DNA of 64,000 nt from Bacillota bacterium (GTDB lineage Bacteria > Bacillota > Clostridia > Oscillospirales > Acutalibacteraceae): contig JAEZCC010000042.1 of assembly GCA_023412715.1 (NCBI GenBank), forward strand, positions 1-64,000, written 5' to 3'. The notes below the pieces were generated by a model that saw only the letters and a program-made list of their open reading frames with translations, made no database searches and was not told the DNA's origin. The translations under genes and the position numbers were made by a program. Positions 26,782 through 35,587 of this stretch are shown in pieces; positions within the stretch are counted from its first letter, which is position 1, and each line of letters begins with the position of its first letter.

Positions 26782-28275
26782 ATGTATGATCCCAACAACC
26801 ACAACGGCTTCGGCGGGTCAGACTGCGATGAAGATAAAAAAGGGTGGACGGACCGCCCAGGCAGCTCTTCCGGCAGTAACGGGACCATTTGGGAAGGCAG
26901 CAGCTACCACTATTACAGAACGCCGGAGGACGGCGAAAAACCGAGGCAGGACGATGCCTACCATTCTCAGCTGCCGTACCGGACGTATGTCGAGCCCGTG
27001 ACGGAAGAAAAACCGAAGAAGCACACGTTCCGCAAGGTCCTGGCGGGCGTGCTGGCCTGCATGGTCGTTTCGGCCGGTTCCGTCGCGGGGTTCGCCGCCC
27101 TGATCGACAACGGCGTCGTGAAATTCGGCTCTTCCTCCGCCGGCACGTCGCCGGTCTTCACCATTGCAAAGGACAGCGCGTCCTCTTCGGCGGCGGCCCC
27201 CACGACCAACACCGCGACGGCGGGGGAGCTGACAAAGCAGCAGGTCGCCCAGAAGGTGGTTCCCTCCGTCGTCTGCATCCAGAGCTTCAGCAACAAGACC
27301 CGGACCACCGCTTATGAAAACGGAACGACGAACGGGACCGCCTTCTTCAGCTTCGGCAACGGAGACGGGAGCAACGACGGCGGCAACGGCAATGGCAGCG
27401 GCGACAGCGGAAACAGCGACGGCGGCACGGCCGTGTCGCCCACGAGCGAGGGCAGCGGCATCATCGCCACGAGCGACGGCTATATTGTCACGAACGCGCA
27501 TGTGGTTTCCGACGCCTCTACGCTCAAGGTCATCCTTTCGAGCGGGAAGACGTATGAAGCAAAGCTTATCGGCAGCGACAGCGTGACCGACCTCGCGCTG
27601 ATTAAAATCGACGCCGCGGGCCTGGCCGCCGCGACCTTCGGTTCCAGCGACGACCTCAAGGTGGCCGACACGGTCATGGCCGTCGGCAACCCGGGCGGCG
27701 AAGAGTTCAGTTCCACCGTTACGGTCGGCTATATTTCAGCCCTGAACCGCGAGATCACGAATTCCGAGACCGGCTATACCATGAAAGCCATCCAGACCGA
27801 CGCGGCCATCAATCCCGGCAACTCCGGCGGCGCGCTGGTCAACATGAAGGGCCAGGTCGTCGGCATCAATTCTTCCAAGATTGTCGCCACGGGCTATGAG
27901 GGCCTCGGTTTCGCCATCCCCATCAACACCGCCCAGCCCATCATCAGCGAGCTTAAGGCGTACGGCTACGTGAAAGACCGCGCTGCGCTCGGCATTACCG
28001 GCCAGTACCTCGACAGCATGACGGCCCGCTTCTACAGCATGCCGACCGGGATGTACGTCGCTTCCGTCAGCAGCAGCTACGTTTCCGCGGCCGGCATCCA
28101 GAAGGGCGACATTATCACGAAAATCGACGGAAAGACCGTTTCAAGCCAGAGCACCATCACGTCCGTCGTGACCGGCAAAAAACCGGGCGACACCGTGACG
28201 CTCAGCGTGTCGCGCCCCTTGAGCGGCCAGACGTTCACCGCGGCCGTCAAGCTCACGCAGGCGACCGGCAAATAA
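26782..28275 (+). CDS. htrA: HtrA/DegP-like membrane-anchored serine protease
   Basis: A 497-aa S1C protease for extracytoplasmic protein quality control. A polar cytoplasmic N terminus (about 80 residues) precedes one membrane helix (VLAGVLACMVVSAGSVAGFAALI). A Ser/Thr/Gly/Asn-rich linker includes a repetitive NGDGSNDGGNGNG tract near residue 195. The protease domain has the His in VTNAHVV (about 238), the Asp in DSVTDLALIK (about 270) and the Ser in NPGNSGGAL (about 347). One PDZ domain is at the C terminus. The ATG at 26782 has GAAAGGA 8 bases upstream; the earlier ATG at 26773 overlaps that site. Confidence 0.93.
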   Translation: MYDPNNHNGFGGSDCDEDKKGWTDRPGSSSGSNGTIWEGSSYHYYRTPEDGEKPRQDDAYHSQLPYRTYVEPVTEEKPKKHTFRKVLAGVLACMVVSAGSVAGFAALIDNGVVKFGSSSAGTSPVFTIAKDSASSSAAAPTTNTATAGELTKQQVAQKVVPSVVCIQSFSNKTRTTAYENGTTNGTAFFSFGNGDGSNDGGNGNGSGDSGNSDGGTAVSPTSEGSGIIATSDGYIVTNAHVVSDASTLKVILSSGKTYEAKLIGSDSVTDLALIKIDAAGLAAATFGSSDDLKVADTVMAVGNPGGEEFSSTVTVGYISALNREITNSETGYTMKAIQTDAAINPGNSGGALVNMKGQVVGINSSKIVATGYEGLGFAIPINTAQPIISELKAYGYVKDRAALGITGQYLDSMTARFYSMPTGMYVASVSSSYVSAAGIQKGDIITKIDGKTVSSQSTITSVVTGKKPGDTVTLSVSRPLSGQTFTAAVKLTQATGK

Positions 28276-28290
28276 TACCCGCCGCAGTAC

Positions 28291-28336
28291 AAAAAGAATC
28301 CCCCGACCGCATTCCGCAGCCGGGGGATTCTTTTTT
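28291..28336. terminator. Bidirectional terminator between htrA and the isomerase operon
   Basis: AAAAAGAATCCCCCG paired with CGGGGGATTCTTTTTT. The A-run and T-run flanking the stem let it serve both the htrA gene (plus) and the convergent sugar operon (minus). Confidence 0.9.
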
Positions 28337-28405
28337 GCGGCTTTTTCGGATCCGCCGCGGGCCCGGAAATCATCTGCAGCCGGCCGGGAGGATGGCCGGC
28401 GCCGT

Positions 28406-29890
28406 TCAGCCGAACGGATTTTCGGACGGATACCGCTCGGACTTCGGCTGGTTGTAAGCGATGTTTTGGATCCCCAGGGACCGGAAGACTGTGAACAGGG
28501 CTTTGCCTGCATGCCCGAACGCGACGGCGCCGTGATGCGGAAAGTGCTTTTCAATCAGGACGTGACGGTAGAACCGCCCCATTTCCGGAATCGCGAAAAC
28601 GCCGATCCCGCCGAACGACCGGGTCGCCACGGGGAGGATCTCGCCCTGTGCGATGTAGGAGCTCAGCTTTGCGTCGGCCGTTCCCTGCAGGCGGAAGAAG
28701 GTGATGTCCCCGGGGACGATGTCCCCTTCCAGCGTGCCGCGCGTGAAGTCCGGCTTGCCGCCGTGTTCGAGCAGGCGGTTCTGGATCAGCTGATATTTCA
28801 GCCCGCCGTTCGAGAGCTTGCAGAACGGGGTATTCCCGCAGTGGAAGCCCATGAAGGTGTCCGAAAGGGCGTAGCGGTATTTTTCCGCGATTTCTTCGTC
28901 GTACAGGTCTTTCGGGACGCTGTTGTTGATGTCCAGCAGGGTGACCGCGTCGCCCGTGACGCACGCCCCGATGTATTCGCTCAGCGCGCCGTAGATGTCC
29001 ACCTCGCAGGCCACGGGGATCCCGCGCGAAACCAGCCGGCTGTTGACGTAGCACGGTTCGAACCCGAACTCCTTCGGGAAGGCCGGCCAGCATTTGTCGG
29101 CGAAAGCGACGTAATCCCGCGTACCCCTGTTGTCCCGCGCCCAGTCCAGCAGGGTCAGTTCAAACTGGGCCATGCGGGGCAGCAGGTCGGGGTAGCGGTT
29201 CCCTTTTGCGCCGAGCTCTTCCGCCATGTCTTCGGCGACCCCGGGAACCCTCGGGTCGTCCTTGTGGGCCCTGTAGGCGACCAGAAGGTCCAGCTCGGAG
29301 TTTTCCTGGATTTCCACCCCGAGGTCGTACAGCGGCTGAATCGGCGCGTTGCACGCGAAAAAGTCCTGCGGGCGCGGGCCGAACGTGATGATTTTGAGCG
29401 AGGCGAGGCCCAGAAGCGCGCGGGCGGCCGGGACGAATTCGGCTATTTTGTCCGCGACTTCGTCCGCGGTCCCGACCGGGTACTCGGGGATGACGGCGGG
29501 GATCCTGCGCAGGCCGAGGTTATAGGAGCAGTTCAGCATGCCGCAGTACGCGTCCCCCCTGCCGCCGATCAGATCCTTTCCCGTTTCTTCCGCGGCCGCG
29601 GCGTACATGACGGGGCCGGGGAAATTCTTTGCAATCAGCGTTTCCGGGGTTTCCGGCCCGAAATTGCCGAGAAACACGACGAGGGAGTTGCACCCGGCTT
29701 CTTTGACCTCCCGGAGCGCCTTTGTCATGTCGCCTTCGTTTTCGACCGTCGTCTTCGCTTCATAGATGGCGCCGTACCGTTCTGCGTAGCTTTCGGCGAT
29801 CGCTTTCCTGCGCTTTTCCGAAAGGGAAATGACGAAGCAGTCGCGGCTGACCGCGATGATGCCCAGCCTGACTTCGGGAATGTTCTTCAT
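28406..29890 (-). CDS. L-fucose/L-arabinose isomerase-like protein
   Basis: A 494-aa protein of the FucI/AraA-like isomerase fold (COG2407 type). The N-terminal Rossmann-like half begins VRLGIIAVSRDCF and includes VVFLGNFGPETPE. Middle-domain segments such as ACEVDIYGALSEY and ALLDINN-like VTLLDINNSVP supply the metal-ligand region. The C-terminal domain includes MGFHCGNTPFCKL and GTLEGDIVPGDITFFRLQGTAD, the pattern of fucose isomerase relatives. It is the last gene of the GH3-DUF4867 operon and ends before the 28291-28336 terminator. The exact sugar cannot be read; interconversion of an aldose and ketose is the expected reaction. Confidence 0.82.
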   Translation of the reverse strand: MKNIPEVRLGIIAVSRDCFVISLSEKRRKAIAESYAERYGAIYEAKTTVENEGDMTKALREVKEAGCNSLVVFLGNFGPETPETLIAKNFPGPVMYAAAAEETGKDLIGGRGDAYCGMLNCSYNLGLRRIPAVIPEYPVGTADEVADKIAEFVPAARALLGLASLKIITFGPRPQDFFACNAPIQPLYDLGVEIQENSELDLLVAYRAHKDDPRVPGVAEDMAEELGAKGNRYPDLLPRMAQFELTLLDWARDNRGTRDYVAFADKCWPAFPKEFGFEPCYVNSRLVSRGIPVACEVDIYGALSEYIGACVTGDAVTLLDINNSVPKDLYDEEIAEKYRYALSDTFMGFHCGNTPFCKLSNGGLKYQLIQNRLLEHGGKPDFTRGTLEGDIVPGDITFFRLQGTADAKLSSYIAQGEILPVATRSFGGIGVFAIPEMGRFYRHVLIEKHFPHHGAVAFGHAGKALFTVFRSLGIQNIAYNQPKSERYPSENPFG

Positions 29891-29980
29891 TCTGAATCTC
29901 CTCCATTGTCGTGATTTTACGGACGGCTCCGTTTGGCGGCGCCGTAAATTGCGGCCTTTCCGGCGTTCCCCGCGCCTTTT

Positions 29981-30619
29981 TCAGACCGGGATATTTTCGC
30001 CTTTCAGGCCGGGGAACGCACCCTCCGCCCCAAGGCCGGATTCCGGATGCGCAATCAGCCATTTGTTCCTCGCGAACAGCAGCCGGTCCTCCGCAGCCGG
30101 CGCGGGCTTTGCGCCGAGCGCGAGGTTGGTCCCACGCGGCAGGGCCACCGCGTCGTAAAAACCGCGGCCGGCCGCGGTGCACGGCGCGTAGTGGAGCGTC
30201 GTCGCGTAAAGCTCTGCCATCGTTCCGGCCGGCACCAGAAACGCCCTGACAAGGGACGTGTCGTATGTAAAATCGTCCGGATCCATGTCCTGCCGCAGCC
30301 CGACCAGAAGAATCAGATCCGTCCCGGCGATATTGACCTCGGAGCTGCGGTGGTATTCCAGAGCGTTCAGCTTATGGTTATTCCCGTTGCAGTAGCCGAG
30401 CTGAATCGGCAGCCCGCCGAATTCCCGCTCCTGAAGCTCTTTGAAAACGGGCAGGCGTTCCAGAGAAGCGTCGGAGGCGGCGTAGACGGTCCCGCGGTCC
30501 GGAAATTCGGTCTTTCCGAGCGCCTCCAAAAGCTCCGGGCAGCCGTAACCCGTCACCACCCTGCCGTATTTTGAAAAGGACGGGTCCGATACGGGGAAAA
30601 TCTCCCTTATCGTTTGCAT
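29981..30619 (-). CDS. DUF4867 family protein
   Basis: A 212-aa cytoplasmic protein that I assign to DUF4867 from the block YCNGNNHKLNALEYHRSSEVNIA followed by DLILLVGLRQD. The predicted fold is a small beta-barrel or cupin-like protein; HKLNALEYH could bind metal or sugar. Its biochemical role is not known to me. It lies between a GH3 glycosidase and a FucI-like isomerase, so a role in mutarotation, isomerisation or sensing of the released sugar is plausible. GGGAGG precedes the ATG. Confidence 0.72.
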   Translation of the reverse strand: MQTIREIFPVSDPSFSKYGRVVTGYGCPELLEALGKTEFPDRGTVYAASDASLERLPVFKELQEREFGGLPIQLGYCNGNNHKLNALEYHRSSEVNIAGTDLILLVGLRQDMDPDDFTYDTSLVRAFLVPAGTMAELYATTLHYAPCTAAGRGFYDAVALPRGTNLALGAKPAPAAEDRLLFARNKWLIAHPESGLGAEGAFPGLKGENIPV

Positions 30620-30677
30620 CTTCGTTTCCTCCCTAAAGTTCGTTCACACGCCTTTGCCGCCGGTTTCGGCAGTCCGT

Positions 30678-32855
30678 TCACCGCCGCATGGGCAGGGGAG
30701 AGCCGGTCACCGTGAAGGCCGCCGACGGGACGGACGCCCCCAGAAGCTCCGCGCTGCGCCCGTCGGGCTGGCTTCCGCCGACGAACAGGCGGAATTCCCC
30801 CGGCTCCAGGACGCAGCTTCCGTCTTCCTCAATCAGCGCCATCTGGCGCGCAGAGATTGCGAAGCGCAGCCCGGCGGCTTCCCCCGGCTTCAGATGGACT
30901 CTGCGGAACCCGACGAGCTGGTAATGCGGCACCCGCACGCTCGCCTTGAGATCCTGAAGATAGACCTGCACGATTTCGTCCGATTCGTGGGGGCCGGTGT
31001 TCCTGACCCGCGACGCGACCGTGACGCCGCAGCCGGCCTGCACCGTTTCTTTGTCCACGGCGGGCCGGTCGTAAGAAAAAGAGGTGTAGCTTAGGCCGTA
31101 CCCGAACGGATACAGGGGCGTCCCGTGAAAAAAGCGGTAGGTCCTGTTCTCCATGGAATAGTTTTCAAAATCCGGAAGATCGTCGTCCGAGCGGTAAAAC
31201 GTGATCGGCAGCCGCCCGCTGGGCGAAAAGCCGCCGAACAGCAGGGAGGCGACCGCACGTCCCCCCTGCGCGCCGGGGTACCATGCCTGCAGGACCGCGT
31301 CGGCGTGCCGGTCCGCCCAGCCGACCGCGAGCGCGCTGCCGGACAGCAGCACCACCACGACGGGCGTGCCCGTCGCCTTCACCTCTTCGAGCAGCGACTC
31401 CTGGTTGCCCGGAAGGTTGAGGTTCGGCCTGTCGCCGGAAGAGAATTCGTTGGAGGTGTCGCCCTCTTCGCCTTCGAGGCTGGCGTCGAGGCCCAGGCAG
31501 ACGACGGCGACATCCGCGCGTTCCGCGGCGGAGACGGCCTCCGCGAGGCGGTCGTTTTTCTGCGAAAGGCGGCTCATGCTGTTTTTGTAAAGATGGCAGC
31601 CTTCCGCGTAATAGACCCTCGTCCCGGGGGCGGCGGCCTGCCGGATTCCCTCGAGAACCGTGACGCTTTCGGAGGGGGTGCCGCAGTAGTTGCCGCACAG
31701 GGCGGCGCGGCTGTCGGCGTTGGGGCCGATGACCGCAATGGAGCGGATTTTCTCTTTGTCGAGGGGAAGAAAGCCGTTCCGGTTGCGCAGCAGCACGAGG
31801 GACTTTTCCGCCACCTCTTCCGAAAATTCCCTGTGCTCTTCGCAGTCGTTTTCTTCATAGGGGATGGAAGCGTAGGGCACGTGCTCCGGGCTGTCGAACA
31901 TGCCCAGGCGCATCCGGATCAGCATGAGGCGGTACACCGCCTCGTCGAGCTGCCGCTCCGTTAACATCCCCGCGCGGAAGCCCTTGACCAGGCTTGCAAA
32001 CGCGCAGCCGCAGTTCAGGTCGCAGCCGCTTTTCAGGGCGAGGGCGGAGGATTCCTCGATGTCTTTCGTCACCTTGTGCGCCTCGTTGAAGTCCTTGATT
32101 GCCCAGCAGTCCGAGGTTACGTAGCCCGTGAACTCCCATTCGTCCCGCAGGATGTCCGTCAGAAGCGTTTTGCTGCCGCAGCAGGGCTCGCCGTTCAGCC
32201 TGTTGTACGCGCCCATCACGCCGGCGACGGCGCCTTCCCGGACCGCCGCCTCGAAGGCGGGGAGGTATGTTTCCCATAGATCCTTTTCCGAGACCTCCGC
32301 GTTGAACCTGTGGCGTTCGCTCTCCGGGCCGCTGTACGCGGCGAAATGCTTGGCGCAGGCGGCCGCCTTCAGGTATTTCGGGTCCTTGCCCTGAATCCCC
32401 CGGATAAAGGCGACGCCGAGGCGCGAGGTCAGGTAGGGGTCCTCCCCGAAGGTCTCCTGGCCGCGGCCCCAGCGCGGGTCGCGGTCGATGTTGATGGTGG
32501 GGGACCAGAACGTCAGGCCCTTGAAAATGTCGCGGTCCCCCTTGCGCTGGAACTCGTGGTATTTTGCCCTGCCCTCGGTGGATATGATGTCCGCCATTTT
32601 TTCGACAAGCTGCTCGTCGAAGGTCGCGGCAATCCCAATCGCCTGGGGAAAAACGGTGGACACCCCCGCCCGCGCGACCCCGTGCAGGGCCTCGGACCAC
32701 CAGTTGTAGCCCGGAATATTCAGCCGCTCAATCGCCGGAGCCTCGTACTGCATCTGGGCGATTTTTTCTTCCAGCGTCATGCGCGAAGCGAGATCGCGCG
32801 CCCTCTCTTCAAAACTGAGTGCTTCGTTTCGGTAATCCGGTAAATTCGTCGTCAT
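30678..32855 (-). CDS. Glycoside hydrolase family 3 beta-glycosidase (beta-xylosidase/glucosidase-like)
   Basis: A 725-aa GH3 enzyme without a signal peptide, so it cleaves imported oligosaccharides in the cytoplasm. The N-terminal TIM-barrel domain has WWSEALHGVARAG, VFPQAIGIAATFDE, WSPTINIDRDPRWGRGQETFGEDP and the nucleophile aspartate in GYVTSDCWAI. The sandwich domain and a fibronectin-III-like domain (YPFGYGLSYTSF) follow. The SGCDLNCGC segment resembles the xylosidase branch. The ATG at 32855 has GGAGG 6 bases upstream. It is the first gene of a three-gene operon divergent from a sugar ABC transporter. Confidence 0.9.
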   Translation of the reverse strand: MTTNLPDYRNEALSFEERARDLASRMTLEEKIAQMQYEAPAIERLNIPGYNWWSEALHGVARAGVSTVFPQAIGIAATFDEQLVEKMADIISTEGRAKYHEFQRKGDRDIFKGLTFWSPTINIDRDPRWGRGQETFGEDPYLTSRLGVAFIRGIQGKDPKYLKAAACAKHFAAYSGPESERHRFNAEVSEKDLWETYLPAFEAAVREGAVAGVMGAYNRLNGEPCCGSKTLLTDILRDEWEFTGYVTSDCWAIKDFNEAHKVTKDIEESSALALKSGCDLNCGCAFASLVKGFRAGMLTERQLDEAVYRLMLIRMRLGMFDSPEHVPYASIPYEENDCEEHREFSEEVAEKSLVLLRNRNGFLPLDKEKIRSIAVIGPNADSRAALCGNYCGTPSESVTVLEGIRQAAAPGTRVYYAEGCHLYKNSMSRLSQKNDRLAEAVSAAERADVAVVCLGLDASLEGEEGDTSNEFSSGDRPNLNLPGNQESLLEEVKATGTPVVVVLLSGSALAVGWADRHADAVLQAWYPGAQGGRAVASLLFGGFSPSGRLPITFYRSDDDLPDFENYSMENRTYRFFHGTPLYPFGYGLSYTSFSYDRPAVDKETVQAGCGVTVASRVRNTGPHESDEIVQVYLQDLKASVRVPHYQLVGFRRVHLKPGEAAGLRFAISARQMALIEEDGSCVLEPGEFRLFVGGSQPDGRSAELLGASVPSAAFTVTGSPLPMRR

Positions 32856-32972
32856 TGGCCGCCTCCACATATGTATTGCAGTGTTTGGTATTATCTTATC
32901 TTTTTGGAAGCCGGCAGTCTTATCAGATTTTGCTGAATTCATCTCATTTCTTGCCCGATTTTAAAAAGCATA

Positions 32973-33001
32973 TTGAACAAATCTAAGAAGCTTTTTATAA
33001 T
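32973..33001 (+). promoter_or_regulatory. Probable upstream promoter of the 33-36 kb sugar transporter
   Basis: TTGAAC, a 17-bp spacer, and TATAAT. Transcription from it would carry a leader of about 250 nt before the binding-protein gene. Confidence 0.6.
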
Positions 33002-33198
33002 GTGTGCAAAAGAGGTTATGGCAATTCAATAATATTTTACTGAAACAGCGCAATGCTTTGATTCAAATTTTATATTACGTGTGGCAGGAAACGCAAAAAT
33101 ATTTGAAAATAGAAATATATGCCCGATAGAATTACAACAAGAAATGACTATTTTTGTAAACCGTCGCTTAACCGGGAAAAGGCATCTGCGGACTTTTC

Positions 33199-33227
33199 TG
33201 GAAAATGCCTTCCGCCTGGTTTAGAAT
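33199..33227 (+). promoter_or_regulatory. Possible proximal promoter of the 33-36 kb sugar transporter
   Basis: TGGAAA, a 17-bp spacer, and TAGAAT, ending 32 bp before the start codon. The -35 overlaps one arm of the AAGGCAT/ATGCCTT inverted repeat. Confidence 0.45.
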
Positions 33228-33259
33228 AATATGCGATTCATTCTAAGGAGGAGAAATTT

Positions 33260-34573
33260 ATGAAGGCAAAACGTTGGTTTGCAGGCGCGCTGAGCATGGC
33301 CGTCCTGCTGACGGCGGGCACCGCGTGCGCAAACGGCAATTCACAGGGGGCGCAGAGCGCTTCGCAGTCCGGCGCCGCTTCCCAGGCGGCTCCCGCGGAG
33401 AAGGTCACGCTGACCTTCTGGAACAACTACACAAACGACACCCAGCACATCATGGAGGACACCATCAAGCAGTGGAACACGGACCACCCGAACATCGAGG
33501 TCCAGGCGAGCGCGACGGAAAACAACGCCTACAAGACGAAAATCAAGACGGCCATCGCGGCCGGCAATGCGCCGGACATTATCTACACCTGGGCCGGCGG
33601 TTTCACGAAGACTTTCGTGGACGCGGGCAAAATCCTTCCGCTTGACGAATACCTGAACGACGGCACGAAAGACAAGATGCTGACCGGCGCCCTGACGAAC
33701 ATCACGTTCGACGGCAAGGTCTACGGCCTTACATACAACCAGCAGGCCGGCGCGCTGTATGTGAACGACGGCCTGTTTACCGACAACGGCGTAAAGGTGC
33801 CGACCACGTTCGACGAGCTGCTGGCTGCGGTCAAGACCTTCAAATCGAAGGGCATCACCCCCATGGTCGTCGGCGAAAAAGACGAATGGCCGGGCATGTG
33901 GTACTATGACATGATCGCGCTCCGCGAGGCCGGCGCGCAGACCTGCCTGGATGCTTTGAACAAGAAGGCTTCCTTCGACCAGGCCCCGTTTGCTGACGCG
34001 GCGCAGAAGCTGCAGGAGCTTGTGGACGCCGGGGCTTTCTCGAAAGACGTTCTTGGCGTGACGCGCGACGAGTCCGTCGCCATGTTCACGCAGGGCAAGG
34101 TGCCGATGTATTTCGGCGGCAACTTCGACGCGCAGGTCATTGACGATTCGCTGAAAGGGAAAGTAAGCGCGGTGAAATTCCCGACGATTTCGGGCGGCAA
34201 GGGTGCCGATACCGAATACCTCGGCGGCGGCGCGGACGCTTTGTCCGTCGACGCGGGCACCAAGCATAAGGACGAAGCGGTCCAGGCGATTAAATATCTC
34301 GCGTCCACGTTCTCCAGCAAGATGTACCTGACCGGCGCCGGCCTGCCGGAGTGGAAGTACGACGACGTCGACCAGTCCAAAATAGACCCGCTTTCGAAGC
34401 AGATTATGGACGACATCGTGACCGGGTCGACCGGCAGCGTGCCGGCGTGGGATCTGTTCCTGACCGGGAACGACGCGCAGACCCACCTGGATCTGGTGCA
34501 GAACCTGTTCGGAAAACAGATTGCCCCGCAGGATTTTGCCAAGCAGATGCAGCAGAAAATCAATAAATCCTGA
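33260..34573 (+). CDS. Sugar ABC transporter substrate-binding lipoprotein (family 1)
   Basis: A 437-aa extracellular solute-binding protein of the MalE/CUT1 class. The signal peptide ends at a likely lipidated Cys 23 (GTACANG), followed by a Ser/Gln/Ala linker. The mature domain begins VTLTFWNNYTND and includes IIYTWAGGFTKTFVDAG and YQ-like GLTYNQQAGALYVND. It probably binds the oligosaccharide that the divergent GH3 enzyme degrades. Strong AAGGAGGAG precedes the ATG. Confidence 0.92.
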   Translation: MKAKRWFAGALSMAVLLTAGTACANGNSQGAQSASQSGAASQAAPAEKVTLTFWNNYTNDTQHIMEDTIKQWNTDHPNIEVQASATENNAYKTKIKTAIAAGNAPDIIYTWAGGFTKTFVDAGKILPLDEYLNDGTKDKMLTGALTNITFDGKVYGLTYNQQAGALYVNDGLFTDNGVKVPTTFDELLAAVKTFKSKGITPMVVGEKDEWPGMWYYDMIALREAGAQTCLDALNKKASFDQAPFADAAQKLQELVDAGAFSKDVLGVTRDESVAMFTQGKVPMYFGGNFDAQVIDDSLKGKVSAVKFPTISGGKGADTEYLGGGADALSVDAGTKHKDEAVQAIKYLASTFSSKMYLTGAGLPEWKYDDVDQSKIDPLSKQIMDDIVTGSTGSVPAWDLFLTGNDAQTHLDLVQNLFGKQIAPQDFAKQMQQKINKS

Positions 34574-34593
34574 GCCTGCCGGTTGAAAAGAAA

Positions 34594-34632
34594 GATTTTC
34601 CCTGTTATCATTTTATCTTAACAGGGAAAATC
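34594..34632 (+). terminator. Stem-loop (attenuator) between binding-protein and permease genes
   Basis: A perfect 14-bp stem, GATTTTCCCTGTTA/TAACAGGGAAAATC, with an 11-nt loop and a following CTTTTCTT tract, starting 21 bp after the stop. It probably makes transcription end part of the time, so that binding protein exceeds permease. Confidence 0.8.
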
Positions 34633-34681
34633 CTTTTCTTAACGATGCACCCTGCCGCAACTGATTCAGGAAAGAAGGCTG

Positions 34682-35572
34682 ATGTCTATGGAAAAATTGC
34701 TGCGGGACAAAAAGGCAATTTTTCTCTTCACGTTCCCGACGTTTCTTCTGTTCACGGTCATTGTAGTTCTTCCTATTTTCTTCTCGGTTTATTACAGCAC
34801 GCTGAACTGGGACGGTTTTTCAAAAGGAATATTCGTGGGGTTCGAAAACTATAAGAACCTGTTTGTCGACAATACGGACGGCTTTCTGCAGGCGGTCGTC
34901 AACTCGCTGATTCTGGCGCTGATTTCGGTCGGCATCCAGCTTCCCATCTCGCTGCTTCTTGCGCTGATCCTCTCGAGAGGGATCCGGGGGGAACGCTTTT
35001 TCCGCACGGTTTACTTCATTCCGGTCATTATCTCCACGGTGGTCATCGGACAGCTGTGGATGAAAATCTATAATTCCGATTACGGCATGCTGAACACGGT
35101 CCTGCGGGCTTTCGGACTCGATTCTGCGGCGGACGCCTGGCTCGCCGACCCGAAGACCGCCCTGGCCTGCGTTTTTGCCGCCATGCTGTGGCAGTACGTG
35201 GGCTACCACATGCTGCTGATGTATGCCAGCGCAAAATCCATTTCGCCGGATATTTACGAGGCGGCGCGCATAGACGGCGCCACCGAGATGAAGATGGCCC
35301 TTCATATCACGATTCCGCTGATGAAGCCGATTCTCTGCGTCTGCATCATTTTTGCCGTCACCGGGTCGTTCAAAGCATTCGACCTTATCTACGTCATGAC
35401 GGGCGGCGGCCCGCTGCACGCCACGGAAGTCCCCACCACCCTGATGTACACGACCATTTTTTCCCGTTATCAGTATGGATACGGAAGCGCAATGGCCATT
35501 TTTATTATTGTGGAATGCCTTGTTTTCACTGTGGTGATTAATAAGCTTTTCAGCAGAAATACGGAAGATTGA
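34682..35572 (+). CDS. Sugar ABC transporter permease, MalF/UgpA type
   Basis: A 296-aa membrane protein with six expected helices. It starts near AIFLFTFPTFLLFTVIVVLP and carries the EAA coupling loop YEAARIDGATEMKMALHITIPLM. A second in-frame ATG at 34688 has better ribosome-site spacing, so the protein could be two residues shorter. It pairs with the next permease. No ATPase gene is present nearby, so a shared MsmK/UgpC-type ATPase encoded elsewhere is expected. Confidence 0.92.
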   Translation: MSMEKLLRDKKAIFLFTFPTFLLFTVIVVLPIFFSVYYSTLNWDGFSKGIFVGFENYKNLFVDNTDGFLQAVVNSLILALISVGIQLPISLLLALILSRGIRGERFFRTVYFIPVIISTVVIGQLWMKIYNSDYGMLNTVLRAFGLDSAADAWLADPKTALACVFAAMLWQYVGYHMLLMYASAKSISPDIYEAARIDGATEMKMALHITIPLMKPILCVCIIFAVTGSFKAFDLIYVMTGGGPLHATEVPTTLMYTTIFSRYQYGYGSAMAIFIIVECLVFTVVINKLFSRNTED

Positions 35573-35587
35573 AACTTGGTGATTCAT

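Larger units (their letters stand above)
32856..33259. other. Divergent regulatory region between GH3 and transporter operons
   Basis: A 404-bp AT-rich region without genes. It contains two plus-strand promoters (32973-33001 and 33199-33227) and a perfect 7-bp inverted repeat AAGGCAT/ATGCCTT (33179-33185 with 33205-33211) straddling the -35 of the second promoter, a possible operator. A minus-strand promoter for GH3 must lie at the left end, but I see no strong consensus. Confidence 0.6.

Noticed and set aside
27360..27440. Repeat-containing or phase-variable tract in htrA (Gly/Asn/Asp-rich)
   Set aside because: The DNA is not a simple tandem repeat; it encodes a flexible linker of the sort common in membrane-anchored HtrA proteins.
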